Of a stretch of DNA of 64,000 bases, positions 14,736-20,241 are shown one piece after another. The stretch covers positions 2,790,001 to 2,854,000 of the forward strand of contig OY969556.1 of NCBI GenBank assembly GCA_963701015.1, written 5' to 3'. Below the pieces are notes generated by a model. The model saw only the letters and a program-made list of their open reading frames with translations. It did no database searches and was not told the origin of the DNA. A program made the translations under genes and the position numbers. This DNA is from MFD09286-c1 sp963701015 (GTDB lineage: Bacteria > Bacteroidota > Bacteroidia > Bacteroidales > DTGW01). The first letter of the stretch is position 1; every line of letters begins with the position of its first letter.

Positions 14736-14828
14736 CGGTGAAATAGTAAAATAGCACTGTGCTTTAATATTTTGAAAATAGGAAACAAATGAAAATATTA
14801 TTGATAAAATGATTAACCGAGCATTCAT
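1..14828 (-). CDS. Giant secreted repeat protein (lectin-like/Ig-like tandem units), 3' end outside window
   Basis: The frame opens at an ATG at 14828 and stays in register to the left edge, so at least 4,942 codons are visible. Residues 1 to about 24 form a signal peptide (MNARLIILSIIFSFVSYFQN, then IKAQC). The rest is 20 tandem units of about 247 residues. The first about 165 residues of a unit carry the pattern W-x-LV-x-V-x-GN-x-LTK, WNAGA, NT-x-R-x-FGLS, SIQYA, IYESGANRG, GDTLKV, KYYKNS-x-LLY and P-LVD-S. I read this as a concanavalin A-like beta-sandwich. The last about 80 residues (YQW-LNG, Y-N, GD-x-x-CTLTP, GC) resemble Ig/PKD-like modules of Bacteroidota surface proteins. Such architecture is typical of T9SS-exported adhesins. 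A C-terminal sorting domain would lie off-window, so the export route is inferred. No clear TAnnTTTG promoter was found in the 198 bp upstream. Confidence 0.9.
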   Translation of the reverse strand, partial: MNARLIILSIIFSFVSYFQNIKAQCYFTISPSSASTGCYISEEDVVWQNLVNVTATGNTLTKTTANGWNGGAASTANVYNFGYVYCVAAQTNTDRFIGLSASNPDATNNSIQFAINLTSAGGLNIYESGANRGAVGNYVVGDTLKVAMEYNRIKYYKNSTLLYISNLVPASTLIADVSINQIGAKLSNVVIGNLSNGNFTATSTNAGSSPSYQWTLNGVNTVTTSTYTNTTFNANDLISCTLTYGSGGCAVGSVVSNNIKIKLIAPSYFEYFYLSPGSSISGCSIEKEQVVWDHSATTNLKESSNSLTKIQSGGNWDGGAASLNKVYNNGYIYSIAAETNTTRMFGLSNTNIDNNYTTIQYAFYLQNGGTLGIYESSANRGNFGTYSTGDTLKILVDQGIVKYFKNSTELYESAVVPTLPMLADVSINTLAGTINNVNIVNYTNGIINAISTNTGASPTYQWYLNGSTTGTNSSNYSYTPSNNDRLYCTMVPNLTGCSTFINSTKRDTFLTPLNNLPINFYIKPDLVSNACIMVKQKVNFTNYIYVTPSGNSITKTYNSNAWNAGASTLNTVNDNSYAYTVIAETNTLRAFGLSASDVNINYTSIQFAFYINNNGTFGIYESGTNVYNPPAPLSTYVTGDTLKVAIEQTKVKYYKNSQLLYISNTAPILPLLVDMSLNTVNSTLKNITVVNATQSTFTGMSANSGAHPHYYWKLNGTTVASDTSKYANNSLSNSDNITCTLTPDLSGCTSVNIPSNQLSVLSEQVAINSNFYIIPDTTSKSCLLTKQKATITDVVNVAVNGNNMTKFFNSNAWGNGGAATLNKVYNNGYAYTVAAETNTARMFGLSYTDADANYTSIQYAIYLQANGTFTIYESGANPYNPPASISSYSTGDTFKVAVENGKVKYYKNSIAIYQSATVPTLPMLVDMSINTYNGTLMNITTVNSTLGGFSVNPINVGGTPHFQWVLDNTNVGTDNAIYYNANINSGDSLICKLTPGLNGCLTTLAPSNTIKLSTANIKSNFNYYVSVDTASLSCLQAKQNVSFTNTLNISTSGNNLTKYLNTGAWDAGAASFQKVYNNGSAYTVIAETNTIRAFGLSATDANVNSNTIQFGFYLNNNGTFYILENGANVYNPVPNTYSTGDTLKVSVEQMTIKYYKNSQLLYQSLVSPVLPLLVDMSIYSYNGTLKNVTVINSTLCKYYANVTSAGVKPNFQWLLDNVNVGTDTSYYYNSAIKNGDSIICKLQPTLGGCSSISVPSNTLNISNTNFANNLNYYLSVDTSSYSCLQAKQKVKFTNLTKTNFNGNNLTKYINTNAWDAGAASLQKVYNNGSAYTVISETNTYRAFGLSNTDANVNFNSIQFGFYFNNNGTYYVLENGANVNNPNPNTYSVGDTLKVVVDQLKVKYYKNSQLVFQSANAPVLPLLVDMSIYTYNGTLKNVTVINASLCSYRANVAGASAHYQWVYNGNNVGSDVSNYSNSSIVSGDSIYCKLTPALAGCALAQVNSNAINISNASLGYLSKMYLSVDTTSIPCLQTKQKVSFTNVVRLNISSNSVVKYVNSGAWDAGASSLNKLNNNGYAYTVIAETNTVRSFGVSTTDADVNYTSIQFGFYLNNNGTCNITESGNNVFGGLTYSIGDTLKVAVENGKIRYYDNSTLLYQSLSLPVLPLIVDLSLNTINSTLKNITIVNSTQCKTFANVSNIGLNPFYQWKYNNSNAGIDTSYYYNSNMVAGDSVYCQITPTLAGCSASQLNTTAINYSNATVNNNTKFYITVDTTSNSCLVATQNASFTDITNVIATGNNLYKYYNIGGWNSGVASYNKVYNNGYAYTIAAETNTSRMFGLSSVNADADYVTIQYALYLANNGTLQIYESGNYRGTFGNYNTGDTLKIAIELGKVHYYDNSNLLYESANNPSLPLLVDVSMNTVNCTLKNITIANGTKCSFKAVAINAGTAPVYNWKVNGSSVGSGSTYSNVGLNPGDIVTCYLTPNLPGCNNANLTANAVNLSTAPVSKYANFFIKTDTVGNSCLWARQKVNFTNIAYCNVNGNSITKFENTGAWNAGASSLNKVNNNSYAYTVVGETNTQRYFGLSSTDADATQNSIQYAFYLLNNGTLQIIESGSGKGAFGTYTTGDTLKISVESNVVKYYKNSRQLYESSKIPTLPLVVDVSLLDQNSTLNNIIVVNATQCHFYASAINVGASPNYQWKLNSSNVGTGLNYYNAGLKATDTIKCYLTPGLPGCSSVQTNANQVVLKNAPVATFNQINISPNTASTTCLVAKQKAIFTNLSNVLVTGNNLTKYLSNGNWDGGAASVNQIYDNSSVYTIVNETNTNRMFGLSNTNPDANNASIQYAIYLVNNGTLQIYESGVYKNSVGNYTTGDTLRISIEQGIVKYYKNSQYLYQSTILPTLPLIVDVSLNTINSTLNNITILNNTLCSFNANYINAGVSPSFQWVLDNSNVGTNSTSYTNSGIVAGDSIKCLITPNLPGCTLTKASSNIVNLSSNQVSNLTKFYITVDTATSYCLLAQQSAAFTDLFNLTATGNSLYKYYYSNNWDGGAASLNKVNNNSYVYTVVGETNTQRMFGLSHTNADANYTTIQYAFYLVNNGTLQIYENGAGRGGFGNYNTGDTLKIAIVQGIVKYYQNSVLLYESTIAPVLPMIVDVSIGSTGGTLQNINVVNGTQCKFYANATNAGSTPHYQWKVNSSLVGTDNPVYSNSSLKANDTVICYLTPNYNGCSATKAASNKIVLANAPVSNLTNLYVSADNATSSCLIANQNVVFTDLHYVTVTNNNITKYYNSNNWDGNAFSYNKVYNNTSAYTIVGETNTYRDFGLSSTDADYNYTSIPYSFYLANNDLFYVVENGNNMGNFGTYNTGDTLRISVESGVVKYYRNSQMLYQSTNAPSLPLYVDVSLYSPSSTLNNITIVNNTQCSFTANALNAGTHPHFQWKLNNANVGTDTSNYYNSNLIAGNTIQCYLTPNLPGCSVTSSPSNLTTLTSAPVINNTKFYISVDTVTNSCLLATQKVNFTDVVYVTNSGNNLTKYYNSNNWDGGAASLNKVNNNSYAYTIVAETNTERMFGLSNIDADATNNTIQYGIYLLNNGTLQIYENGNYRASVGSYNTGDTLKVSVEQNKVRYYKGSSLLYESSITPILPLIVDVSLRTQNSTLNNITVVNGTQCHFYANVSNAGTNPQFQWELNSVNVGTGKSYYNASLKANDVIVCVLTPDLPGCSSNQTTSNPIILSNAKVSNVMSFYLSTDNVTNSCLYAKQNMAFTNLNYVAASGNNLTKYYNSGGWDGGAASLNKLNDNSYIYTVVAETNTSRMFGLSSTDIDANYTSIQYAFYLVNNGTLQIYEDGNGLGGFGNYATGDTLKISIEQGNVVYYKNSTVLYRSLSIPVLPLIMDVSMNTVNSTLNNIAIVNRTQCTFTANASNYGTSPIYQWVEDGANVGSNTTTYTNSNMASGDSVYCLLTPGLPGCSIIKSPSNTIKMIAATISNSTNFYISTQNASGSCLNAIQKPSFNDLVYVSASGNNLIKTYNNNNWNAGASSYNKLYDNSMAYTVANETNTNRMFGLSATDKDADYVNIQYAIYLVNNGNIQIYENGTNRGGFGIYTTGDTLKIAIIQGVVNYFKNSTLLYKSNSYPTLPLVLDVSINTFGGTLNNITFQNGTQGKFNANSLNAGTSPHYQWKYHGSTVGSDTSYYYNNGIANNDSVYCMFNPGFGGCSASYFASNTINIKNSTSGNITKFSVSTDNYSNSCFRANLNVNITDTVKVTVSGNNLTKYYNSSNWDAGAASLNQINNNSYAYTVVSETNTERFFGLSNVNTDATNTSIQYAIYLLNTGNLQIYESGASRGNFGAYASGDTLKVSAENGKIKYYKNSTLLYTSTIVPTLPLIVDVSLKTINSTLQKITIVNGTQGIFYANALNAGAVPVYQWNLNGSNVGTDTSVYIPNAIHNNDIITCTLTPDLAGCSYPAITSGQVKITNTPGGAAATLLATADTTGMPCLMAYQKAVITDSIYVTVTGNNISKFHNNGNWDAGIASVNKVYNNSYAFTVAAETNTNRMFGLSHTNTNSNYQTINYAFYLQNGGALSIYENGNNVQNVGTYTTWDTLKVSVENGIIKYYKGSTFLYQSTNLPLLPLIIDASISTQYGTLKNMTIVNGTNCTFSATQSNGGTTPVYQWYVDGHAISGANSSTYTNNSLVAGDSVYCTLTPSADACKATVAVSNAINLYNPVGNNAIKCYISYDTTSNSCFLAKQNATLTNGVNVTISGNNITKFYNSNNWNAGAASYEKINNNGYAYTIIGETNTERYFGLSNTDLNVSNTSIQYAFYIINNGTLQIYERASYQASVGSYATGDTLKISVEQGVVKYYKNSSLLYQSASAPTLPLMVDCSLRTKNSTLNSITIANNTAFRFYANGINAGLSPNYQWILNGSNVSTNSYYSNSSMGANDILECVLYPNIAGCSASNITSNPITISNSSIINSLNYYIQVDTTSSSCLLAKQKVKFTDLINLSASSNNLTKYYPSNNWDAGAASFNKVYNNGYVYTIAAETNTNRMIGLSNSNANANYTSIQYAIYLVNNGTIQIYESGNGRGTVGNYATGDTLKVAIEQGVVNYYKNSQLLYQSAVTPTYPMLVDVSMNSQNSTLNNITVVNGTQCNFTANAINVGASPTYQWVWNGTNVGTGSTYSNSGLIAGDSVYCKLTPGIQGCSSVHLNSNSVKLINAPSVNIAKFYVSVDTSLAACLIAKQKVNFTNATYVSINKNNITKTYNNGGWNAGASSLNKVYNNSTAYTIVAETNTTRFFGLSTSDANINYNSIQYAFYLLNNGTLQIYENGAGKGAFGNYSTGDTLKIAVVQGSIKYYQNSVLLYESSVLPTLPLIIDVTLGTYNSTLNQITIENGTQCNFYANALNAGAHPQYLWYLDGSSTGNTASNYSNSGLVAGDSVYCK
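9922..13010 (-). repeat. Sub-family of repeat units with an altered loop before the GDT motif
   Basis: Four consecutive units (GDT codons at 10657, 11404, 12151 and 12907) replace the usual ANRGNFGTY loop with a longer Asn/Pro-rich version: VNNPNPNTY, VYNPVPNTY, PYNPPASISSY and VYNPPAPLSTY. The neighbouring unit at 9922 has a different loop (NVFGGLTY). The longest intervals of the array (747, 747, 756, 750) fall here. Adjacency of the variant units suggests they arose by local unit duplication. Confidence 0.75.
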
Positions 14829-15026
14829 GTGAACAATATTTAATTCCGGAATTTCTCTATAATATTAATGTTTATTGCATTAAATAATTGAAATTATACA
14901 AAATCTTATTTATTTAAAAATAAAAAATTTATGTTTAAAAATTTACTCATAATTCATCATAAGTAATAAGTAATTGATTTTAACGAAAAATATTAAAAAA
15001 AGTTAAGTCAGTTCAATTTTCTCTAA

Positions 15027-16481
15027 TCAATTTTTATTACCTGTAGCTTCAAAACCCATTTGTCTGGCAACTTTCAACATATATTCATACGCTTCATTTC
15101 TGTTGTTCGAAATAACTCCATCGAGTATTGCATCTTTAATTGCATTTTTTATATCGCCTATGGCTTTACAAGGCGGAAGTTTAAATATTTCAACAATTTC
15201 ATTGCCATCAATTGGAGGTTGAAAATTGCGTAGTGCATCTTTCTCCTCAATTTCCTTCAATTTCTCACGTACAATTTTAAAATTCGAAAGATAGGTAGTC
15301 TTCAATTTTTCGTTTTTCGATGTAATATCAGCTTCGCAAAGCATCATTAAATCGTCAATATCATCGCCGGCTTCGAATAATAACCTACGAACTGCAGAAT
15401 CGGTAACTACTTCTTTTGATAAAACGATTGGGCGTAAATGAAGGCTGACAAGTTTCTGGACATACTTCATTTTTTCGTTCAACGGCAGTTTCAGTCTTTT
15501 AAATATTTCAGGGACCATTTTCTGCCCTAAAAACTCATGTCCATGAAACGTCCATCCGGTATCATTTGCATAACGTTTTGTGGCAGGTTTTGCAATATCG
15601 TGCAGTATTGCAGACCAACGCAACCACAGGTTATCGCTCACTTTTGCAACATTATCGAGTACTTCAAGGGTATGTAAAAAATTGTCTTTATGAAGTTTAC
15701 CATTCCTGTTTTCTACTCCTTTCATTTGGTCGAGTTCAGGAAAAATAATTTGCAAAAGTCCCGTATATTCAAGCAAATGAAAACCCGATGAAGGTTTTGG
15801 CGCTAAAATAATTTTATTCAATTCGTCACTTATACGTTCCGCCGATACTATTTCAATCCTTTGACAATTTTTGCCAATAGAATCCAACGTATTTATTTCA
15901 ATTGAAAAGTTCAATTGTGTTGCAAACCTAATTGCCCGTATCATTCTTAACGGATCGTCAGAAAATGTAATATCAGGATCGGTTGGTGTGCGGATTGTTT
16001 TATTTTTCAGGTCCTCAACACCATTAAACGGATCGACTAATTGTCCGTAGTTGGCTTTATTTAAACTTATAGCCAATGCGTTTATCGAAAAATCGCGGCG
16101 AATCTGGTCATCTTGTAAAGTTCCGTTTTCAACAATTGGCTTTCTAGAATTTCTACGATACGATTCCTTCCTGGCACCAACAAATTCAATGTCAAAATCA
16201 TCGGCATGCAACATGGCAGTGCCAAAGTTTTCGAAATAATTCACCCTTGTATTATTATCTAATACTTTTGCTACTTTGTGTGCTAAATCAATTCCACTTC
16301 CAACAACAACAATATCAATATCTTTGCTTTTGCGCCCCAAAATACTATCGCGCACATAACCACCAATAACATAAGTTTCAAGGTTTTCAGACTGAACAAT
16401 TTCAGCAATTACCTTTATTATTTTTTTATTTAAAAAACTTTCCAAATGAATATTTTCAATTAATTTACCAATGAGGCACAA
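15027..16481 (-). CDS. cca: CCA tRNA nucleotidyltransferase with HD domain
   Basis: A 484-residue protein of the class II polymerase-beta nucleotidyltransferase family, which adds or repairs the 3' CCA of tRNA in the cytoplasm. The N-terminal catalytic motif GGYVRDSILGR (from about residue 40) is followed by the metal-binding DID (D54 and D56). RRDFSINALA and the DPLRMIRAIRFA helix that reads the tRNA end follow in family order. A C-terminal HD domain (ILHDIAKP near residue 295, then HEFLG) is present, as in most Bacteroidota members. The length is normal. It is the only minus gene between the giant gene and the divergent thioredoxin, so it is probably monocistronic. ATG at 16481 is the only methionine start well upstream of the catalytic core. 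Confidence 0.93.
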   Translation of the reverse strand: MCLIGKLIENIHLESFLNKKIIKVIAEIVQSENLETYVIGGYVRDSILGRKSKDIDIVVVGSGIDLAHKVAKVLDNNTRVNYFENFGTAMLHADDFDIEFVGARKESYRRNSRKPIVENGTLQDDQIRRDFSINALAISLNKANYGQLVDPFNGVEDLKNKTIRTPTDPDITFSDDPLRMIRAIRFATQLNFSIEINTLDSIGKNCQRIEIVSAERISDELNKIILAPKPSSGFHLLEYTGLLQIIFPELDQMKGVENRNGKLHKDNFLHTLEVLDNVAKVSDNLWLRWSAILHDIAKPATKRYANDTGWTFHGHEFLGQKMVPEIFKRLKLPLNEKMKYVQKLVSLHLRPIVLSKEVVTDSAVRRLLFEAGDDIDDLMMLCEADITSKNEKLKTTYLSNFKIVREKLKEIEEKDALRNFQPPIDGNEIVEIFKLPPCKAIGDIKNAIKDAILDGVISNNRNEAYEYMLKVARQMGFEATGNKN

Positions 16482-16565
16482 AATTATAACAATTCATAAA
16501 TGAACTGTAGGATCGTTTAACATTTCCTAAAATAGATTGTATTATAAAAAATAAACATAATAATT

Positions 16566-16929
16566 ATGCTAGAACACTTAACAACGGCAAGCTTTAAGGA
16601 AAAAGTTTTTGATTATGGTTCGGGGAAAGAATGGAAATTCGAAGGTGACAAACCTTGTTTGATTGACTTCTACGCAGATTGGTGTGAACGCATGCCGCAC
16701 AGTTGCACCAATATTGGAAGAGCTTGCAAAAGAGTATGACGGGAAACTGAATATTTATAAAGTAAATACCGAAGAAGAGCGTGAACTTTCAGCTGCATTT
16801 GGCATTCAAAGCATCCCATCCTTACTGTTTGTTCCATCTGAAGGCCAGCCTCAAATGGCAATGGGTGCTTTACCTAAAGAAACATTCAAAAAAGCTTTTA
16901 AAGATGTTTTAAATGTTGATGCTGCTTAA
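16566..16929 (+). CDS. Thioredoxin, frameshifted inside the CxxC active site
   Basis: Starting at ATG 16566, the frame reads MLEHLTTASFKEKVFDYG and later CLIDFYADWC (W39-C40 at 16680-16685). It then leaves the thioredoxin frame. The continuation, CRTVAPILEELAKEY through SIPSLLFVP to the TAA at 16927-16929, is in another frame from TGC at 16693. Seven bases (16686-16692) stand where a Gly-Pro pair of the CGPC motif needs six, so there is one extra base. Everything else matches a normal thioredoxin of about 120 residues, a general cytoplasmic disulfide reductase. As read, it would give a truncated, inactive product. A sequencing error is as likely as a real mutation. The divergent neighbour is cca. 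Confidence 0.85.
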
Positions 16930-16996
16930 AATTAATTTTGAAAATTAGGTTACTTTAGTATTGTAAAACTAATTCTAACTTGTTAACCTGATTTTT

Positions 16997-17731
16997 ATGA
17001 AAGATTTTTTTGAAAAACTGAACAAATATGCGGTTGCTCCTATAGTTGCAATTCTAGGCACTGTTTATGGTTTTTACATTGATAATGTAAACAAAACCCT
17101 TGAAGCCAACAAAACCAAGCTCGATATGCTGGAACAAACTGCCGATATGAATTTAAAGCAAAAGCAGTTTGACGAAGATTTAAAATTCAAATTATTTACT
17201 GAAGTTAAAGATGCTCTTTCGCAAAATGATACCAGTCAGCAAAAAGCAATTATTATTTTAATTAATGAAATGCTTGCCGATGACACAACTTACCGAAGCA
17301 ATTTAATCAATGTTTTATCGCATACCTCATCACCGGCAATTAAAAAAACTATTGAGACACAGAAAAAGGAAGAATCCAGGTTTCGATCGGAAAATGTAAA
17401 TGATAAAAACACTTTTACGGTTGATGTTATATATTTAGAAGAAACCAAGGCTGAATCGAAACCTTTGGCCGAAAAAGCATCAACTATTATTAAGCAAAAT
17501 TTTCCTGCTTATACTATCCGATTGAGAATGCTGCCACAGACCATCAATGCACGCAGAAAGTTCTTAATAAGCACCAATGAAATCCGCTGCGAAGCTGATG
17601 AATTGGACAAAGCCTCGGCTATTCAAAAATTAATTACACAGGATAAATTATTGCCTAATGCAAATTTGGCAATTCATCAGATAAGTGATTATTCACCAAA
17701 TAGGATAAGCGTTTTTATAAGAAATAATTGA
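16997..17731 (+). CDS. Unknown membrane-anchored coiled-coil protein
   Basis: A 244-residue protein I do not recognise. Residues about 10-28 (YAVAPIVAILGTVYGFYI) form one transmembrane segment. A charged, helical stretch follows (about 30-130, rich in K, E and Q) that probably forms a coiled coil. A compact C-terminal alpha/beta domain starts near residue 145 (TFTVDVIYLEE) and ends with ISVFIRNN. It contains pLAEKASTIIKQNFP and a later ISTNEIRCEADELDKA segment, loosely like the LytR C-terminal or SPOR-type small domains, but that is only a resemblance. It lies 67 bp after the thioredoxin and runs convergently into the pseudouridine synthase gene (1 bp between the stops). Confidence 0.75.
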   Translation: MKDFFEKLNKYAVAPIVAILGTVYGFYIDNVNKTLEANKTKLDMLEQTADMNLKQKQFDEDLKFKLFTEVKDALSQNDTSQQKAIIILINEMLADDTTYRSNLINVLSHTSSPAIKKTIETQKKEESRFRSENVNDKNTFTVDVIYLEETKAESKPLAEKASTIIKQNFPAYTIRLRMLPQTINARRKFLISTNEIRCEADELDKASAIQKLITQDKLLPNANLAIHQISDYSPNRISVFIRNN

Positions 17732-17732
17732 T

Positions 17733-18608
17733 TCAATATTTTTCATTTTCGTTTTTAAGGGTCAAGAAATTTCTGGGCAATGGCGATTCAATTTTAATTC
17801 GTTTCCCATTTATCGGATGGGTTAATTCCAACCGTTTGGCATGAAGCCTTACACGTCGATTGTATTTATCTTTGCTCCCATATTTTGTATCGCCAACAAT
17901 TGGGCAGCCAATATCTGACAAATGCACACGGATTTGGTTTTTACGCCCGGTTTCGAGTTTTACTTCAATAAGAGAATACTTTTCAAAAGTTTTAATAACC
18001 TGATAATGCGTTGAAGCAAACTTTGCCCCTTCTTCTTCATGGGTTGAATATACAACCATATTGGCATTTTCCTTTAACCAGCTTTGAATAGTTCCTTCCG
18101 GTTGTTCAGGACTTCCTTCAACCAAAGCAACGTAAGTCTTTTCATTTTTGCCCCAGTTGTCCTTAATTATATTCATTGCCTCTTCGGTTTTAGCAAATAA
18201 TAATACCCCTGAAACTTCCTTATCTATGCGATGAACAATGTAAATCTGTTGCTTTTGCCTGATTGATTTGTAATAGCTTGAAATGACTTTATGAACATTA
18301 GGTGTATTTTCTATTCCAGTGTTCACACTGGCAATGCCTACCGGCTTATCAATGGCTAAAATGTATTCATCTTCAACCAAAATGGTAAATGGAAAGTTTT
18401 CACTATTCTTTTGAATTGTTCCCATGCCTTTGTCTATCTCCAAAACAGCATCTTTCTTTAATATAAAATTTGCCCTGGAAACTACTTTCCCGTTGTATTT
18501 TACCAAACCGTTCTGAATCCATTTTTTTAATCGTGTCTTTGGCGATTGCGCATAATTATTCTGCAAAAATTCCAGCAGTTCAATATCTTTTTCAATTTTA
18601 TAAATCAT
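17733..18608 (-). CDS. RluA-family pseudouridine synthase
   Basis: Isomerises uridine to pseudouridine in rRNA or tRNA. The N-terminal S4-like part (RLKKWIQNGLVKYNGKVV) is followed by the catalytic core with the signature HRIDKEVSGVLLFAK, whose Asp is the nucleophile. LETGRKNQIRVHLSDIGCPI and the GDTKYG motif complete the RluA/RluC/RluD pattern. The frame can extend to an ATG at 18656, but the extra 16 residues (MNCQNCSHLYIRNFLK) are not typical. I prefer the ATG at 18608 (MIYKIEKDIELLEFL), which also leaves 107 bp for divergent promoters. The exact target uridine cannot be told from the sequence. Confidence 0.88.
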   Translation of the reverse strand: MIYKIEKDIELLEFLQNNYAQSPKTRLKKWIQNGLVKYNGKVVSRANFILKKDAVLEIDKGMGTIQKNSENFPFTILVEDEYILAIDKPVGIASVNTGIENTPNVHKVISSYYKSIRQKQQIYIVHRIDKEVSGVLLFAKTEEAMNIIKDNWGKNEKTYVALVEGSPEQPEGTIQSWLKENANMVVYSTHEEEGAKFASTHYQVIKTFEKYSLIEVKLETGRKNQIRVHLSDIGCPIVGDTKYGSKDKYNRRVRLHAKRLELTHPINGKRIKIESPLPRNFLTLKNENEKY

Positions 18609-18715
18609 TTTTAAAAAATTTCTGATGTAAAGGTGGCTACAATTTTGGCAATTCATTCTGTCTGTTTCAGAAAAAACTTAATTTTGTCACCCAATAAATT
18701 AATTTATCATTTATT

Positions 18716-19618
18716 ATGAAGCCAACATTATTAGTATTAGCAGCCGGAATGGGTAGCCGTTATGGAAGTTTGAAACAAGTGGATAAACTGGGGCCATCGG
18801 GCGAAACAATTATGGACTATTCTATCTACGATGCCATTCGTGCAGGTTTTGGTAAAGTTGTATTTGTAATTCGTAAGAGCATTGAAGCTGACTTTAAAGA
18901 AGTGTTCAGTAAGTTCAACAATAAAATAAAAGTTGAATATGTTTTTCAGGAATTGGACAATGTTCCAACTGGTATTTCAGTGCCTGCAGAACGCCAGAAA
19001 CCATGGGGAACCGGACATGCAGTGATGGTTGCTATAGATAAAATTGATACTCCTTTTGCTGTTATTAATGCCGATGATTTTTATGGTGCCGATGCTTACA
19101 AGGTTATGGCCGAACATTTAACAGCACTACAAAACGATAAGGATGTTTATAGCATGGTTGGTTACGTTGTTGATAAAACTTTATCGGAAAACGGGCATGT
19201 TTCTCGGGGTATATGCGAAACCGATGCAAACCATATTCTGAAGAGCATTGTTGAACGTACTCAAATTCAACGTTTGGATGGGAAAATTGTATTTAAAGAT
19301 GCAGATGAAAAATGGCAACCTCTTACCGGAAAAGAATTTGCATCGATGAATTTTTGGGGATTTCCTGTTAGCGTATTTACTGAACTTCAGAATAAATTTA
19401 AACAATTTATTGAAGCCAATTATCAGAATTTAAAATCTGAATTTTACATTCCAATTGCCATTGATCAGTTGATTAAAGAAAATAAAGCTAATGTGAAAGT
19501 ACTTAATTCTTCCGCTCAATGGTTTGGCGTAACTTATAAAGAAGACAAACAAAACACTATTAATAACATCAATTTATTAGTAGAAAAAGGTGTTTATCCA
19601 AAAAACCTATGGAAATAA
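18716..19618 (+). CDS. Sugar-phosphate nucleotidyltransferase family protein
   Basis: A 300-residue NTP_transferase-fold protein. The N-terminus LLVLAAGMGSRYGSLKQ is the nucleotide-binding signature of sugar-1-phosphate nucleotidylyltransferases. KPWGTGHAVMVA and VINADDFYGADAY give the sugar/nucleotide and metal-binding parts. The family makes NDP-sugars, but this Bacteroidota subfamily (GPSGETIMDYSIYDA after the signature) has no assigned substrate that I know of. The protein ends shortly after the core and lacks the left-handed beta-helix of GlmU or GlgC. It is probably monocistronic; the exonuclease gene follows after 74 bp on the same strand. Confidence 0.85.
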   Translation: MKPTLLVLAAGMGSRYGSLKQVDKLGPSGETIMDYSIYDAIRAGFGKVVFVIRKSIEADFKEVFSKFNNKIKVEYVFQELDNVPTGISVPAERQKPWGTGHAVMVAIDKIDTPFAVINADDFYGADAYKVMAEHLTALQNDKDVYSMVGYVVDKTLSENGHVSRGICETDANHILKSIVERTQIQRLDGKIVFKDADEKWQPLTGKEFASMNFWGFPVSVFTELQNKFKQFIEANYQNLKSEFYIPIAIDQLIKENKANVKVLNSSAQWFGVTYKEDKQNTINNINLLVEKGVYPKNLWK

Positions 19619-19692
19619 AACCTTATCTCCTGCCCTTCTTTATTCATATGGAGAAGGGCAATTAATAAATAATTATTCTCAATATTCCGAAT

Positions 19693-20196
19693 ATGTTTTC
19701 CATCATAGATATTGAAACAACTGGCATCAGTCCTTATAAAGAAAAGATAACTGAAATTGCAATTTATGTGCATGATGGGAAAAAAATAGTTAATGAGTTC
19801 ACAACATTAATTAATCCTGAAAAATACATTAGCAGCTATATAACAGAATTAACAGGAATTACTAACGAAATGGTTGCAAAAGCCCCGAAATTTTACGAAA
19901 TAGCTAAAAAAGTTGTTGAACTAACCGAAAATACTACGTTTGTTGCTCACAATGTTAGTTTCGATTATAATTTTATCAGAACTGAATTTCAAAGTTTGGG
20001 TTATAATTTTAATAGGGATAAGCTTTGTACAGTGAAACTAAGCCGGAAATTAATTCCCGGAAAAAAATCGTACAGCCTTGGAAAACTGTGCAACGACTTA
20101 AAAATAAACGTTAAAGATCGTCACAGGGCATCTGGCGATGCTTTAGCAACAGTAAAACTGTTTGAATTGCTTATGAATATCCAGAATAGTAAATAA
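19693..20196 (+). CDS. DnaQ-like 3'-5' exonuclease
   Basis: A 167-residue DEDDh exonuclease domain. Motif Exo I is FSIIDIETTGISP at the N-terminus, Exo II is FVAHNVSFDYNFIRTE, and Exo III is the HRASGDALATVKLF segment with its His and Asp. This is the fold of the DNA polymerase III epsilon subunit and of RNase T. It contains only the exonuclease domain, without the GIY-YIG or other C-terminal extension of many Bacteroidota DnaQ-like proteins. It may act in repair or RNA trimming; the substrate cannot be told. A strong bidirectional hairpin follows immediately. Confidence 0.88.
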   Translation: MFSIIDIETTGISPYKEKITEIAIYVHDGKKIVNEFTTLINPEKYISSYITELTGITNEMVAKAPKFYEIAKKVVELTENTTFVAHNVSFDYNFIRTEFQSLGYNFNRDKLCTVKLSRKLIPGKKSYSLGKLCNDLKINVKDRHRASGDALATVKLFELLMNIQNSK

Positions 20197-20230
20197 AAAA
20201 GCCACTGCTTGAGTGACCTTTTTATTACTT
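20188..20230. terminator. Bidirectional terminator between exonuclease and pckG
   Basis: A near-perfect inverted repeat lies between the two convergent stop codons. The left arm AGTAAATAAAAAAGCCAC and the right arm GTGACCTTTTTATTACT pair around a TGCTTGA loop. T-rich flanks on both strands fit intrinsic termination in both directions. Confidence 0.7.
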
Positions 20231-20241
20231 TCTTAATTAAT

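Noticed and set aside
1..14800. Several short open frames on the plus strand (and one on the minus strand in another frame) inside the giant gene
   Set aside because: They recur at the repeat period and have no protein-like composition. They are antisense or off-frame shadows of the repeat units.
14829..15026. A TAnnTTTG promoter for the giant gene
   Set aside because: Only off-spaced near matches (for example TAAGATTTTG on the minus strand) are present, so no position is supported.
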